Assembly: GCF_029910095.1 (NCBI RefSeq)
Contig: NZ_CP094526.1
Span: 1,364,001-1,428,000 of the forward strand
Source of the DNA: Bradyrhizobium sp. ISRA464
GTDB lineage: Bacteria > Pseudomonadota > Alphaproteobacteria > Rhizobiales > Xanthobacteraceae
Length of the DNA stretch: 64,000 nucleotides
Direction: 5' to 3'
The notes beneath the pieces were generated by a model. It was not told the DNA's origin. It was given only the letters and a program-made list of their open reading frames with translations, and ran no database searches. This document shows positions 26,203-35,577 of this stretch, in pieces (position 1 is the stretch's first letter; every line of letters starts with the position of its first letter). Both the position numbers and the translations under genes were made by a program.

Positions 26203-26387
26203 ATGGTAAAACGGCAGCATCCTTGCCCAATTGCGAGCGATGTTACACGAGCGGCGAGCTGATTGTTACCGAGATGCTGGACGCCCGCACTGGCGCAACG
26301 ATGACAATGTTCCGTTGCAGAAGGTGCGGGTATACGACGTGGGACGATCACCTGGGCCCAAGCCGTAGTCCCAACGCAGCTACGTAG
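26203..26387 (+). pseudogene. Small zinc-ribbon protein, one-base deletion
   Basis: The start MVKRQHPCP and the rest NCERCYTSGELIVTEMLDAR followed by MFRCRRCGYTTWDDHLGPS are in different frames. Adding one A at about 26230 (CCA-AAT) joins them into about 61 residues with two CxxC knuckles, a zinc ribbon. The total length of 185 nt is one base short of a multiple of three, as expected for a single deletion. The function is unknown. Confidence 0.55.
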
Positions 26388-26403
26388 GACCATACAGGGT
26401 CGT

Positions 26404-26575
26404 ATGAAAATCACGCCGCAGCAGCTTGAGAATTTCGCGACGCAGATCGCGTGCCCGGATCGACGCCGACGACGGCATCAAGGAACTGATCGGCTACCTC
26501 AGCCCGGACGACTATGTTGATGTGCTGGCGCGCGCCGCCGAAATCGTGCGCGAGAGTGCTAAGAAGCGCCGCTAG
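26404..26575 (+). pseudogene. Small helical hypothetical protein, one-base insertion
   Basis: MKITPQQLENFATQI is followed, after a shift near 26447, by ARIDADDGIKELIGYLSPDD and an end VRESAKKRR. The span is 172 nt, one more than a multiple of three, so removing one G restores a 56-residue protein. The composition is that of a real short acidic helical protein of the rhizobial type. Confidence 0.55.
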
Positions 26576-26622
26576 TCGTGAACTCGGCGGGATGGACAGC
26601 CCGCAATACGGCTTCGTCCCCG

Positions 26623-26790
26623 CTATTGCGGTTGCGCCAACATTGTCGACCATATGCCTTTACGGCCTCCGATCGAAATGCGCAGACCGTGCGTTTCATC
26701 AAGCTGAATCTTATCCACCGTCCCGATGCCATCGGTTAGGACGACGGCCTTGCCGAGAAGTTCAGCCTGAGCTTGTTCGAATTCGGCTTG
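26623..26790 (-). pseudogene. Remnant of a short conserved rhizobial protein
   Basis: On the minus strand the frame reads ELLGKAVVLTDGIGTVDKIQ, then LDETHGLRISIGGRKGIW and a TAG. The rhythm GKAVVLTDG followed by LDEvHGLRISI is one I associate with short PRC-barrel-like hypothetical proteins in Bradyrhizobium. No start codon is present upstream, so it is a 3' remnant. Confidence 0.4.
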
Positions 26791-27194
26791 ACATTGAACC
26801 CCCGCTTCAGGAACGAGGCTAGGGAGCTGTCCGGAAGCCCCGGGCCTTGCCGCCCACCGGAACGGCTCGGGCTGGTAAGTCGCCCGGCGTCCGTAGTTCT
26901 ACGAGATCGCCTGAGGGTTGCGCTCATATAGAGCAAGCTATTGCGAGAAAATGCCCGGAGAACTACGGTCTATCTTTCGATCGTCCCAGATGTGCTCGCC
27001 GATGCTGCGCATCGTGCATGTCGGACTGAATCGCACCTTCTCGTTCGGCGGCGCTTACACGCGCGACAGCTCCTTAGACTCCAGCGGGTTCCCTAAACCG
27101 AATGTTCACCAGCGTCGCAAGCCGAGCCGCTGTTAACTCTGAGGTTGTATTCGGGTGCAAAGCTCGCGTCGTATACTGCGCGGCAGGAGGGAAC
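26791..27194. other. No recognisable gene upstream of the GGDEF-EAL gene
   Basis: About 400 bases without a convincing gene. The 3' end supplies the leader of the next gene with a strong AGGAGG at 27185-27190. I could not identify a promoter with confidence. Confidence 0.4.
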
Positions 27195-29018
27195 ATGCAC
27201 AAACATTTGGCGGCACTGCCCGATGGGTTGGGGCAGCAGAGTGAGGATTTTCTGCCTTATGTCCGGCGCTTGGAGCTGGCGCTGGACAACATGAGCCAGG
27301 GTCTCCTGATGTTCGATTCAGCGGCGCGCGTGGTGGTTGTCAACGAGCGTTACATCCAAATGTACGGTCTTTCGCCAGAGATCGTAACGCCTGGCTGCTC
27401 GTTGCGCGAACTGATCCAGCATCGGAAGGACACCGGATCGTTTGTGGGAGATGTCGATCACTATTGCGCCAGTATCCTGAGCGCAGTGTCGCGCGGACGT
27501 ACCGCCAGCATATTCGCCGACACGGCCGATGGGCGAACGATCAACGTCGTTTACCGGCCGATCGCCGACGGGGGGTGGGTCGTGACACTCGAAGACATCA
27601 GCGAGCGGCGGCAGGCGGAGGCGCAGATTGCCCACATGGCCCATCATGATGCGCTGACAGGCCTGCCCAATCGGGTATTTTTCCGCGTGCGGCTTGATGA
27701 TGAACTGAAGCGAAGGCGGCGTAGAGAGCGTGTCGCCGTTCTCTACCTCGATCTCGATAATTTCAAGAGCGTCAACGACACGCTCGGACACCCTGTCGGC
27801 GACGATCTCCTGAAGGCGGTTGCCGATCGACTGCGCGGATGCGTCAGAGAAATCGATACGGTCGCGCGTCTTGGCGGCGACGAGTTTGCAATTGCGCAGA
27901 CCGGCGCCCGCCGGCCTCTGGATGTTGCCGAGCTCGCTGCGCGAGTTCGTGAAGCGGTGGCCGCGCCTTACGAGCTTGCAGACCATCAGATCATCGTCGA
28001 TGCCAGCATCGGCATTGCGATTTCACCGTCGGACGGCACCAACCCCGACCAGCTCATCAAGAAGGCCGATCTGGCCCTGTATGGTGCAAAGACGGGTGGG
28101 CGCGGGATCTACCGGTTCTTCGAACCGGAGATGGATATCCGTATGACGGCGCGTCGGAACCTCGAGCTCGATCTGCGTAAGGCCTTGGCTCGTGGCGAGT
28201 TCGAATTGCACTACCAGCCGCTCGTCAATCTCGAGCGCGGTGAAATCAGCGGCTGTGAGGCCCTTGTCCGATGGCGACATCCGCAACGCGGTCTGGTCTC
28301 GCCGGTCGAATTCATTCCGATTGCCGAAGAAACCGGTCTCATCACCGGCCTGGGCGAATGGGTGATCAGAACCGCCTGTGCGGAAGCTGCGACCTGGCCC
28401 GATGATCTCAAAGTTGCCGTGAACGTTTCCCCGGTGCAGTTCAAGAACCAGAACATTGCACAAATTGTCATAAGCGCGTTGGCGGCGACCGGTTTGCCGG
28501 CTCAGCGGCTGGAAATTGAAATCACGGAAGCCGTCCTGATGCAACACACCGAGGCGACTCTCGCTACTCTCAATCAGCTTCGTGAGCTGGGTGTACGAAT
28601 CGCGATGGACGATTTCGGTACGGGCTACTCGTCTCTGAGCTATTTGCGCAGCTTTCCATTCGACAAGATCAAGATTGATCAATCCTTCATCAGAGACCTT
28701 TCGGATCAGACCGAGTCTGCCGCCATCGTGCGCGCCGTCACCGGCTTGGCTGCGAGCCTCCACATGATCACGACGGCCGAAGGTATCGAGACGGAGCAGC
28801 AATGCGAGATCGCCAAAGCCGCGGGTTGCACGGAAATGCAGGGCTATCTGTTCAGCCGGCCCGTTTCCGCCGAACGCATCGCCGAGCTCATGCGGTCGCC
28901 CGTCGTTGCCGCACCGGCGCTTCAACCGGAGAGTGAACCCTCTCTCAATAGGGCCGAGACCCAAGACAGCGCAAGAAACGCTTCGCTTGAGCGTGAGGCT
29001 CGCTTAGGCAATCATTAA
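27195..29018 (+). CDS. PAS-GGDEF-EAL bifunctional c-di-GMP protein
   Basis: The 607-residue cytoplasmic protein has an N-terminal PAS-like sensor (LDNMSQGLLMFDSAARVVVV to WVVTLEDISERR), a GGDEF domain (motif at 227-231) and an EAL domain starting at 355 (CEALVRW). The REID just before GGDEF fits the RxxD inhibitory site, so synthesis can be feedback-limited. The EAL side has EITEAV, DDFGTGYSS, KID and AEGIET, so both cyclase and phosphodiesterase could be active. The ATG at 27195 follows AGGAGG by 4 bp. The next gene encodes a membrane-bound relative 54 bp downstream. Confidence 0.95.
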   Translation: MHKHLAALPDGLGQQSEDFLPYVRRLELALDNMSQGLLMFDSAARVVVVNERYIQMYGLSPEIVTPGCSLRELIQHRKDTGSFVGDVDHYCASILSAVSRGRTASIFADTADGRTINVVYRPIADGGWVVTLEDISERRQAEAQIAHMAHHDALTGLPNRVFFRVRLDDELKRRRRRERVAVLYLDLDNFKSVNDTLGHPVGDDLLKAVADRLRGCVREIDTVARLGGDEFAIAQTGARRPLDVAELAARVREAVAAPYELADHQIIVDASIGIAISPSDGTNPDQLIKKADLALYGAKTGGRGIYRFFEPEMDIRMTARRNLELDLRKALARGEFELHYQPLVNLERGEISGCEALVRWRHPQRGLVSPVEFIPIAEETGLITGLGEWVIRTACAEAATWPDDLKVAVNVSPVQFKNQNIAQIVISALAATGLPAQRLEIEITEAVLMQHTEATLATLNQLRELGVRIAMDDFGTGYSSLSYLRSFPFDKIKIDQSFIRDLSDQTESAAIVRAVTGLAASLHMITTAEGIETEQQCEIAKAAGCTEMQGYLFSRPVSAERIAELMRSPVVAAPALQPESEPSLNRAETQDSARNASLEREARLGNH

Positions 29019-29021
29019 GCC

Positions 29022-29039
29022 TGTAGGCAAAAGCCTACA
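29022..29039. promoter_or_regulatory. Small hairpin between two GGDEF-EAL genes
   Basis: TGTAGGC and GCCTACA pair around AAAA. There is no T-run, so it is not an obvious terminator; it may stabilise or attenuate a two-gene transcript. Confidence 0.4.
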
Positions 29040-29072
29040 AAGATCAACCCGTCGTTGATACGCCTTCTCTAA

Positions 29073-31187
29073 ATGAGTGGCTTCGTCCACGAAGGGCCTC
29101 TCTCGGCAATGACTCTCGCAGCAGCCTTGATCTATTGGGCCATCATCGCCCTATGGCTTGCGGTCTTCACTGCAATAAGCGTCGCCTATATCCGCAATCC
29201 GAGAACGTTCGGGACCGTGCGGCTGCTCTTGTCGGTGCTCGTCATCGACACGACCCGCAACATCGCCGAGAATCTCTATTTCGGAATATATTTCGGGGGC
29301 CAGTACGGTTTACTTCCGAGCTCCCTGGTGTCCGTGCTCGGCAATCCCAGCTATCTCATCATCCCGAAAGTGTTGAATGTGATCGCGGCTCTGGCGGTCC
29401 TCGGCCTGCTCGTGTTTCGATGGCTGCCCCTGGCCGCCAAGGAGAGAGCAAAGGCCGACGCGGATTTCCGCTTGCAGGCGGATGCGTTAAGCCAGGAAAC
29501 ACGGGAGCGACAACGCCTTTTCGACACCTCTCTGGATCTCATTGTCGTCACGGATCCGAATGGAACCTTCGTCCGGGTCAGTCCCAGCTCGTTCGCCATA
29601 GTGGGATACCGACCAGAGGATATGATCGGTCGAAACGGTACCGACTTCATTTACCCTGAAGACTGGGAAAGCATTCGAAGGGAGATGAAGCTAGGGCGAC
29701 TGAGCGGCCAGGGCACACGAAATTTCGACACGCGGTACGTCCACAAGAACGGGACGATCATTTCCTTGGCCTGGTCTGGTGTGTGGTCTGAGCCCGAGCA
29801 GAAGTACTTTCTCATTGGCCGGGATGTCACGGAGCGAAAGATCGCTGAGGAGAAGTTGCGAAGGCTCGCACATTACGACCAGTTGACTGGGCTCCCCAAT
29901 CGCACCAGCCTCAATAAAGATCTCGAGGAAGTCTTCGTTGACCTCGATACCCGCTCGGTATCGATTGCGATATTCGATCTCGATGGTTTCAAGGACATCA
30001 ATGATACGCTCGGCCACACCATTGGCGATAAACTATTGCAAATGGTGGCCGACCGCGCGGCTGCCGCCGCGGCAGGGCGGCGCGTGTACCGGCTCGGCGG
30101 CGATGAATTTGTCTTGACGTTGCCCGACTGCGGAGACCCGCTTGTCGCAATGCAAGCCGTCAAAGCCATATTCAGCCGCCTGACCGAGTGCTTTGAAGTC
30201 GAGGGCCACAGGTTATTTGTTGCCGCCAGCGCGGGCGTTGCCGTGGCGCCGGCGCATGGGGCCACCATCGACGAGCTGGTCGCCAACGCGGACCTTGCGC
30301 TTTACGACGCCAAGAATGCCGGGGGACAAATGCCTCGGCTGTTTATCCCGACGCTACGCGCAAAAGCCAGTGCCCGGCGCGAGCTGGACGGTGAGCTGCG
30401 CCGCGCCTGCGCAAATCATGAATTTGTGCTCCATTTTCAGCCCCAGGTTCGCTCCAGCGATAAAGCGATTGTCGGGGCCGAAGCCCTCCTTCGCTGGCAA
30501 CATCCGGACAAGGGCCTTTTGGCGCCAGCCGCCTTTATCGATGTTCTGTCCGAGAGCGCCGTTGCCCTTGAAGTGAGCCGATGGATATTGGCAAGTGCCT
30601 GCAAGGTCGCCGCTTCGTGGCGAAAGCCGGGAAGATCCGGCCTTCGCATTGGCGTGAATCTCTTTGCTGTCCAGTTCCGGCGCGGTACCCTGCTCAACGA
30701 TGTGGAGGTGGCGTTGAGCGAGAGCGGATTGCCGCCGGATGCGTTGGAACTGGAAGTGACCGAAAACATTGCGCTTCGAAATGACGAGGCGATAATTGGG
30801 TCTCTTCAGCAATTGCGTGCGAAGGGAATCGGTATTGCTTTCGACGATTTCGGCACCGGCTACGCGTCATTGAGTTCTCTGACGCGGTTCCCGCTCACGC
30901 GAATCAAGATCGATCGCGGCTTTGTAGCGAACATAGCGGGGCAATCGGGCGCCGAAGATGCTGCGATTGTGCGATCCATCATCGCCATGGCGCGAAACCT
31001 GAAGCTTGAGGTTACAGCAGAAGGCGTTGAGACGGCGGCTCAGGAAGCGTTTCTGGCGGCCGAAGGTTGTGACGAGCTTCAAGGATTTCGCTTCTCAAAG
31101 CCGCTTCCTGCGAAGACGTTCGAGATCTTCGCGTCTTCATATCCAGAGATGACTACGGAGGGGTGGGCGACCGGTGCGGCGACTTAA
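29073..31187 (+). CDS. Membrane-anchored PAS-GGDEF-EAL protein
   Basis: The 704-residue protein starts with several transmembrane segments (LIYWAIIALWLAVFTAISVA; a helix around 45-60; VLNVIAALAVLGLLVF), then a PAS domain (FDTSLDLIVVTDPNG to IGRDVTERKIAEEK), GGDEF at 342-346 and EAL at 470. EAL signature residues are kept (EVTEN, DDFGTGYAS, RIKID, AEGVET). No RxxD inhibitory site precedes GGDEF (AGRRVYRL), unlike the upstream paralogue. It probably tunes c-di-GMP in response to a membrane or redox cue. ATG 29073 is used; a second in-frame ATG lies 12 codons further on. Confidence 0.93.
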   Translation: MSGFVHEGPLSAMTLAAALIYWAIIALWLAVFTAISVAYIRNPRTFGTVRLLLSVLVIDTTRNIAENLYFGIYFGGQYGLLPSSLVSVLGNPSYLIIPKVLNVIAALAVLGLLVFRWLPLAAKERAKADADFRLQADALSQETRERQRLFDTSLDLIVVTDPNGTFVRVSPSSFAIVGYRPEDMIGRNGTDFIYPEDWESIRREMKLGRLSGQGTRNFDTRYVHKNGTIISLAWSGVWSEPEQKYFLIGRDVTERKIAEEKLRRLAHYDQLTGLPNRTSLNKDLEEVFVDLDTRSVSIAIFDLDGFKDINDTLGHTIGDKLLQMVADRAAAAAAGRRVYRLGGDEFVLTLPDCGDPLVAMQAVKAIFSRLTECFEVEGHRLFVAASAGVAVAPAHGATIDELVANADLALYDAKNAGGQMPRLFIPTLRAKASARRELDGELRRACANHEFVLHFQPQVRSSDKAIVGAEALLRWQHPDKGLLAPAAFIDVLSESAVALEVSRWILASACKVAASWRKPGRSGLRIGVNLFAVQFRRGTLLNDVEVALSESGLPPDALELEVTENIALRNDEAIIGSLQQLRAKGIGIAFDDFGTGYASLSSLTRFPLTRIKIDRGFVANIAGQSGAEDAAIVRSIIAMARNLKLEVTAEGVETAAQEAFLAAEGCDELQGFRFSKPLPAKTFEIFASSYPEMTTEGWATGAAT

Positions 31188-31208
31188 TCCCGCTCACAGG
31201 AGGCCTGG

Positions 31209-32447
31209 TCAGACAGCCGATTGCTGAAGCCCCACGCGTTCCGGCTCGGTTGGCAACACGAAAGTGATCGCCCAGCAAAGCACAAGCATGACGGCGGATC
31301 CGATGAGGCAGCCTTCGATGCCGGCGAGCTGATAAAGCAGGCCCGAGAGAATGATCCCGAGCAGGCGCCCGGCGGCATTCGCCGCATAGTAGAAGCCGAC
31401 ATCCTCCGCGGCCTTCTCGGACCCGGCATAAGCCAGAATCAGGTAGGAATGCAGGGACGAATTGACGGCAAAAAGCACGCCGAACAGTGCCAAGCCTGAT
31501 ACCAGCATAAGCTCCGGCCGTGGGATGTCGGGCGTGCGCATCAAAACAGCAAGCACGATTGGCACCGCTGCCAAGATCGCTGCCCACAGGCGTGCCGCAG
31601 GGATTTCACGGCTTAGCCCGTCCGGACTGCGCGTGACGAGCGAGGGCGCCACCGCTTGAATGCCGCCATAAACGATCGTCCACGCGGCAAGGAAGCCGCT
31701 GACCTGCAAGAACCACCAGCCATGCGCGTAGAGATACACCGGCAGACCGACCACGAACCACACATCGCGCGTGCCGAACATGAAAATGCGTGCCGCCGCC
31801 AGCAGATTGATGCTGCGCGTCTTGCTGAACAGCTCGCGCATGGACTTGGAGGATTTCGCCTTGCCGAGCTGCCTCGGCAGCAGTAGCAGCCCAGCCACAA
31901 AGATCGCAGCGATGAGCGCCGCCATCACCCATAGCGCTGGTCGGAAGCCGATGACCTCGAGCAGGAGTCCGCCAAGAAAGAAGCCAACGCCCTTCATGGC
32001 GTTCTTGGAGCCGGTGAACCATGCGACCCACTTGAAGAGCTGGCCGCTGCCTTCGGCCGACGTCGCCTTGATCGCGGACTTCGAGGCGGTTTTAGTAATG
32101 TCCTTGGCGACGCCCGCGATGCCTTGGGCCACCACGACCCAGGTCACCGATAGTGCCGCGCTCCATCCTTCGCCGAGCAGCGAAAGCATCAGGAGACCGG
32201 CAATCTGTAGGATTTGGCCGACCGCCAGCATGCGCGGGATGCCGTAACACGAAGCAAAATAGCCGCCGCCGACATTGGCGACGATGCCGGCCGCCTCATA
32301 CAGCAGGAACATGAAGGCGAGGGTGAATGGCGTGTAGCCCAAGCGGTAGAAATGAAACAGCACCAACATGCGCAGCGCGCCGTCGGTGAGCGTGAAGCCC
32401 CAGTAGCAGGCCGTAACGATCAGATAGTTGCGCGTTTGTGCTGTCAT
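31209..32447 (-). CDS. arsJ: ArsJ, MFS exporter of 1-arseno-3-phosphoglycerate
   Basis: The 412-residue, 12-helix MFS protein is recognised as ArsJ by [34 protein letters not shown] and [15 protein letters not shown]. In the described pathway GAPDH joins arsenate to glyceraldehyde-3-phosphate, and ArsJ exports the unstable product, so arsenate leaves the cell without being reduced. The start overlaps the stop of the GAPDH gene by 4 bp, so the two are translationally coupled. Together with the GAPDH they can confer arsenate resistance even though the neighbouring arsC is broken. Confidence 0.93.
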   Translation of the reverse strand: MTAQTRNYLIVTACYWGFTLTDGALRMLVLFHFYRLGYTPFTLAFMFLLYEAAGIVANVGGGYFASCYGIPRMLAVGQILQIAGLLMLSLLGEGWSAALSVTWVVVAQGIAGVAKDITKTASKSAIKATSAEGSGQLFKWVAWFTGSKNAMKGVGFFLGGLLLEVIGFRPALWVMAALIAAIFVAGLLLLPRQLGKAKSSKSMRELFSKTRSINLLAAARIFMFGTRDVWFVVGLPVYLYAHGWWFLQVSGFLAAWTIVYGGIQAVAPSLVTRSPDGLSREIPAARLWAAILAAVPIVLAVLMRTPDIPRPELMLVSGLALFGVLFAVNSSLHSYLILAYAGSEKAAEDVGFYYAANAAGRLLGIILSGLLYQLAGIEGCLIGSAVMLVLCWAITFVLPTEPERVGLQQSAV

Positions 32448-33487
32448 AGCCCGCGCTCCTCTACGATATTGGCCAGGTCCACCATCCGGCAGGCGTAACC
32501 GACTTCGTTGTCATACCAGGCGTAAACCTTCAGCAGCGTTTCGTCGGTGACCATGGTGCTGGCGGCATCGACGATCGAGCTGCGCGAGTCATTGTTGAAG
32601 TCGGCTGAGACGAGCGGACGTGTCTCGAAGCCGAGAATGCCCGCGAGCTCGCCTTCGACGGCCTGTTTGAAGAGCGTGTTGACTTCTTCGGGGCGCGTCT
32701 TACGCGCAACTTCGAACACGCAATCCGTAAGGCTGGCGTTGAGCACCGGCGCGCGCACCGCGTGACCGTTGAGCTTACCCATCAGCTCCGGATAAATAAG
32801 GGTGATCGCGGTGGCACTTCCGGTCGTGGTCGGCTGCAGAGAGAGCAGCGCCGAGCGAGCCCGCCGCAGATCCTTGTGAGGGGCGTCGACGACGACATTG
32901 GTGTTGGTCGGGTCGTGGATCGTCGTAATCTGACCGTGTTTGATGCCGATCGCCTCATGAATCACTTTCACAACTGGCGCGAGGCAGTTGGTGGTGCAGG
33001 ACGCCGCCGTCAGCAGTTTGTGCTTCGGCGGGTCATACCGCCTGTCATTGACGCCGACGACAATGTTGAGGGCGCTTCCATCCTTCACGGGTGCGGCGAC
33101 AATCACGCGCTTGACGCCGCGGTCGAAATATCCCTGCAACTGCTCCTGTTTGAGGAACTTGCCGGTGCATTCCAGGACGATATCGCATCCGAGATCGCCC
33201 CAGGGGATATCGGCGGGGGATGCTGCCTCGGTGAAGCCGAGTTGCTTATTCGCGATCGTGATTGCCTTGCCAGAATCAATCCCGAGCGGCGTATTCCAGC
33301 GACCATGCAGACTGTCGAACTCCAGCAGATGCGCCGTCGCTTCGATGCCACCCTTCAGTTCATTGAGGTGAATGACGTCAAGACGGTTGCCGGCCCGGGG
33401 ATCGCTCTCAGGTCGATAGATGCCGCCAAATGCCGATCGAAGGGCGAGCCGCCCGATGCGGCCCATGCCATTGATGCCAACTCTCAT
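32444..33487 (-). CDS. ArsJ-associated glyceraldehyde-3-phosphate dehydrogenase
   Basis: The 347-residue enzyme begins [19 protein letters not shown] and keeps the catalytic Cys164 ([11 protein letters not shown]) and His191 ([10 protein letters not shown]). It differs from glycolytic GAPDH in the N-terminal insertion around [20 protein letters not shown], typical of the ars-operon form. It makes 1-arseno-3-phosphoglycerate from arsenate, glyceraldehyde-3-phosphate and NAD, for export by ArsJ (4-bp overlap). The upstream arsC fragment ends 11 bp before the start, indicating an ancestral arsC-gapdh-arsJ operon. Confidence 0.93.
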   Translation of the reverse strand: MRVGINGMGRIGRLALRSAFGGIYRPESDPRAGNRLDVIHLNELKGGIEATAHLLEFDSLHGRWNTPLGIDSGKAITIANKQLGFTEAASPADIPWGDLGCDIVLECTGKFLKQEQLQGYFDRGVKRVIVAAPVKDGSALNIVVGVNDRRYDPPKHKLLTAASCTTNCLAPVVKVIHEAIGIKHGQITTIHDPTNTNVVVDAPHKDLRRARSALLSLQPTTTGSATAITLIYPELMGKLNGHAVRAPVLNASLTDCVFEVARKTRPEEVNTLFKQAVEGELAGILGFETRPLVSADFNNDSRSSIVDAASTMVTDETLLKVYAWYDNEVGYACRMVDLANIVEERGL

Positions 33488-33498
33488 CTGGTGTCCTG

Positions 33499-33831
33499 TC
33501 AGGGAAAAACCTTGGTCGTGTCGCCGATCTCGTCCAGCCGCGCCTTGAGCGCCATTCGATCCAGCGACCGGAAGGGAAGGCTGGTGAAAATCTCGATACG
33601 GCGTCGGATCATCGCGTAGAGCTCGTTCAGCAAGGTCGTGCGTTCAGCCGTCGACCCCTTAAATGTCGCTGGATCGGGTAAGGGCCATACGGCGGTGACA
33701 TACTGCCCGCCGAGATCGGGGCAGAATTGCCCTTGCGGCACGTCGCACAAGGCGATGATGAATCCATGCGGCGCGCATCCGGGCCTTTGAACTCATTCCA
33801 GGATTTGCATCGCAGCTGTGAGGTCTCAAGG
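33499..33831 (-). pseudogene. arsC: Arsenate reductase ArsC (phosphatase-type), 3' fragment with frameshift
   Basis: CDVPQGQFCPDLGGQYVTAV and LKARLDEIG are the C-terminal part of thioredoxin/LMW-phosphatase-type ArsC. Upstream, in another frame, RCKSWNEFKGPDARRMD continues the same protein; one missing T near 33770 (ATG GAT TTC) separates them. Similarity ends at about 33830, where arsenite-oxidase sequence begins on the other strand. The N-terminal CX5R phosphatase loop is gone, so no active reductase can be made. A Met in the fragment could start a useless short product. Confidence 0.85.
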
Positions 33832-34481
33832 AAGCTGCCTTCACGGACGGTTATCACGGCCATGAAAAAGGCGGCCAGTTCGTCACCTATGAGCGCTTGC
33901 GCGCGATGGGCACCAACGGCTTCCAGCAGCCCGCCGTCGACTTCAAGGACGGCAAGATCATAGGTACCAAACGCTTGTTTGCCGACGGCAAGTTCAACAC
34001 CAGGGACGGCAAAGCGAAATTCATGGAGACGCCGTGGCGCAGCTTGCAGGCAGCCGGCAAGGAAGCCGAGATGAAGAAGTTCGCGTTCCTCATCAATAAC
34101 GGCCGCTCCAACATCAACTGGCAAAACGGCTATCTCGATCAGGACAATGAGTTTGTCACCGACCGGTCGCCGTATCCGTTTGTTCAGATGAACCCGAAGG
34201 ACATGGATGACCTCAAGCTCAATCCGGGCGATCTAGTCGAAATCTATAACGACAACGGCTCGACACAAGCGATTGCGTACCCGACGACCACGGCCAAGCC
34301 CAAGCTGACCTTTATGCTGTTCGCGCAGGCGAACGGCGTGCAGGGCAACGTCGTGTCGCCCGGTGTGAACGAGCTGATCATCCCCAACTACAAGCAAACC
34401 TGGGCGAACATTCGGAAGCTTTCCGATGCGCCTGAAGGCGTGAAGCATCTGAGCTTCAAATCCTTCGACTACACGGCCTGA
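33822..34481 (+). pseudogene. aioA: Arsenite oxidase large subunit AioA, C-terminal third
   Basis: The frame, open from a TGA at 33819, reads KEAAFTDGYHGHEKGGQFVT, KFNTRDGKAKFMETPWRSLQ, NNGRSNINWQNGYLDQDNEF and QANGVQGNVVSPGVNELIIP, diagnostic of AioA, the molybdopterin subunit that oxidises As(III) to As(V). AioA is about 820 residues and only the last 219 or so remain, with the iron-sulphur and much of the cofactor-binding domains lost. A TTG at 33897 could start translation but not a functional enzyme. No aioB, aioX/S/R or cytochrome gene is present. The left end abuts the arsC fragment, marking a deletion junction. Confidence 0.9.
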
Positions 34482-34733
34482 TATGAGCCGGTTTCTTTCC
34501 TGAACCTGAAAGCCCGAGAGCGCAATACTCCCGGGCTTCCTTGTGAGGGCGGTCATGTTGCATATCGACCAGGTTTGCGATCGGCCGGGTTTGCTCGCGC
34601 TCGGCGCCGCGCTCTCGGTCGCGCTGAGCGTTGGAACACCCGTCAACGAACACGGGTCGCTTCCATTACGCGACTGCATGGGGCGCATCACCCCGGCGCC
34701 CACCACGTCGGCCATTCCGCTGCCGCCATTCGA

Positions 34734-34889
34734 TCAAAGTGCCGTCGCTCTGATGAGCTCACGCAATTTTTCCCGCGACGGCGGCATCGTCAGATATTCG
34801 ATGATCTCAGGCTCGACGCGGCTCCGCCGGATCATGGCCAGCACGTTCCGGGAGGTCCCGCAGTCGGGGCTGTGGTAGATCGTTATCAT
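34734..34889 (-). pseudogene. arsC: Glutaredoxin-type arsenate reductase ArsC, truncated at 51 residues
   Basis: The ATG at 34889 starts MITIYHSPDCGTSRNVLAMI, with the active-site Cys of the glutaredoxin-coupled ArsC family, followed by PPSREKLRELI. It stops after ATAL; the family is normally 115-140 residues long and needs a later Arg triad. Sequence beyond the stop shows no ArsC similarity in any frame, so the 3' part was removed rather than frameshifted. It lies inside the 3' end of the aquaporin frame, as in aqpS-arsC operons. Confidence 0.75.
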
Positions 34890-35577
34890 GCACTCCAGCC
34901 TCTTTGCCACCGGCCAAAGGTGTATTCAAAAGCCAAGTCATCAGACCGAGCGAGAGAACCGCACCCAACAATTCGGCGATGATAAAGCCCGGCAGGTCCA
35001 CCGGGCGAATGCCTGAAAACGTGTTGGTCAACGAGCGGGCAATTGCGACCGCCGGGTTGGCGAAGGAGGTCGATGCGGTGAACCAATAGGCCGCCGTAAT
35101 ATAAAGGCCGACAAGCCACGGTATGGCCGTCCTTTGGAAACGCAGGCCGCCGAGAATGGTCGCGACCAGGCCGAACGCGGCAACCGCTTCCGCAAGCCAC
35201 TGCGCACCACCGGTCCGCACCTTGAGCGAAAGCGCAATGAGAGGCATGGCGAACATCGCATGCGCCAAGAGGGTCCCGAGGATGCCACCCACGATCTGTG
35301 CGACGATGTAGGCGAGCGCTTCGCGGAAATTGATCTCTTGCTTCAGTGCAAAGACCACCGTGACCGCTGGATTGAAATGGGCTCCGGAAATCGGTCCCAA
35401 GACGGTGATAAGGACCACAAGGATCGCGCCGGTCGGCAGCGTGTTGCCGAGCAGGGCGAGCGCGACATCCTTCGTGAGGGTCTCGGCCATGATGCCGGAG
35501 CCGACGACCGTCGCCACCAATACGGCTGTTCCCAATACTTCGGCCGCTACACGCCTTCCCAGATCGTAACTCTCCAT
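34807..35577 (-). CDS. aqpS: Aquaglyceroporin AqpS-like arsenite channel
   Basis: The MIP-family protein (256 residues as read) has both channel boxes (HFNPAVTVV and SFANPAVAIARS), six hydrophobic helices and no N-terminal extension. In Sinorhizobium meliloti, AqpS replaces ArsB: ArsC makes As(III) and AqpS lets it diffuse out. The start MESYDLGRRVAAEVLGT follows AAAGGA. The last 27 codons (from about VHDNDLPQPR) overlap arsC by 83 bp in another frame, so the natural stop may have been lost by an indel near the end. It is divergent from arsR at 36059. Confidence 0.9.
   Translation of the reverse strand: MESYDLGRRVAAEVLGTAVLVATVVGSGIMAETLTKDVALALLGNTLPTGAILVVLITVLGPISGAHFNPAVTVVFALKQEINFREALAYIVAQIVGGILGTLLAHAMFAMPLIALSLKVRTGGAQWLAEAVAAFGLVATILGGLRFQRTAIPWLVGLYITAAYWFTASTSFANPAVAIARSLTNTFSGIRPVDLPGFIIAELLGAVLSLGLMTWLLNTPLAGGKEAGVHDNDLPQPRLRDLPERAGHDPAEPRRA

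Noticed and set aside
25974..26414. A 146-codon minus-strand frame in the debris island
   Set aside because: It is antisense to three protein-like short frames and has no recognisable domain.
33897..34481. A complete small arsenic protein starting at TTG 33897
   Set aside because: The AioA similarity extends upstream of that TTG to 33822 in the same frame, so the TTG is internal to a truncated gene.
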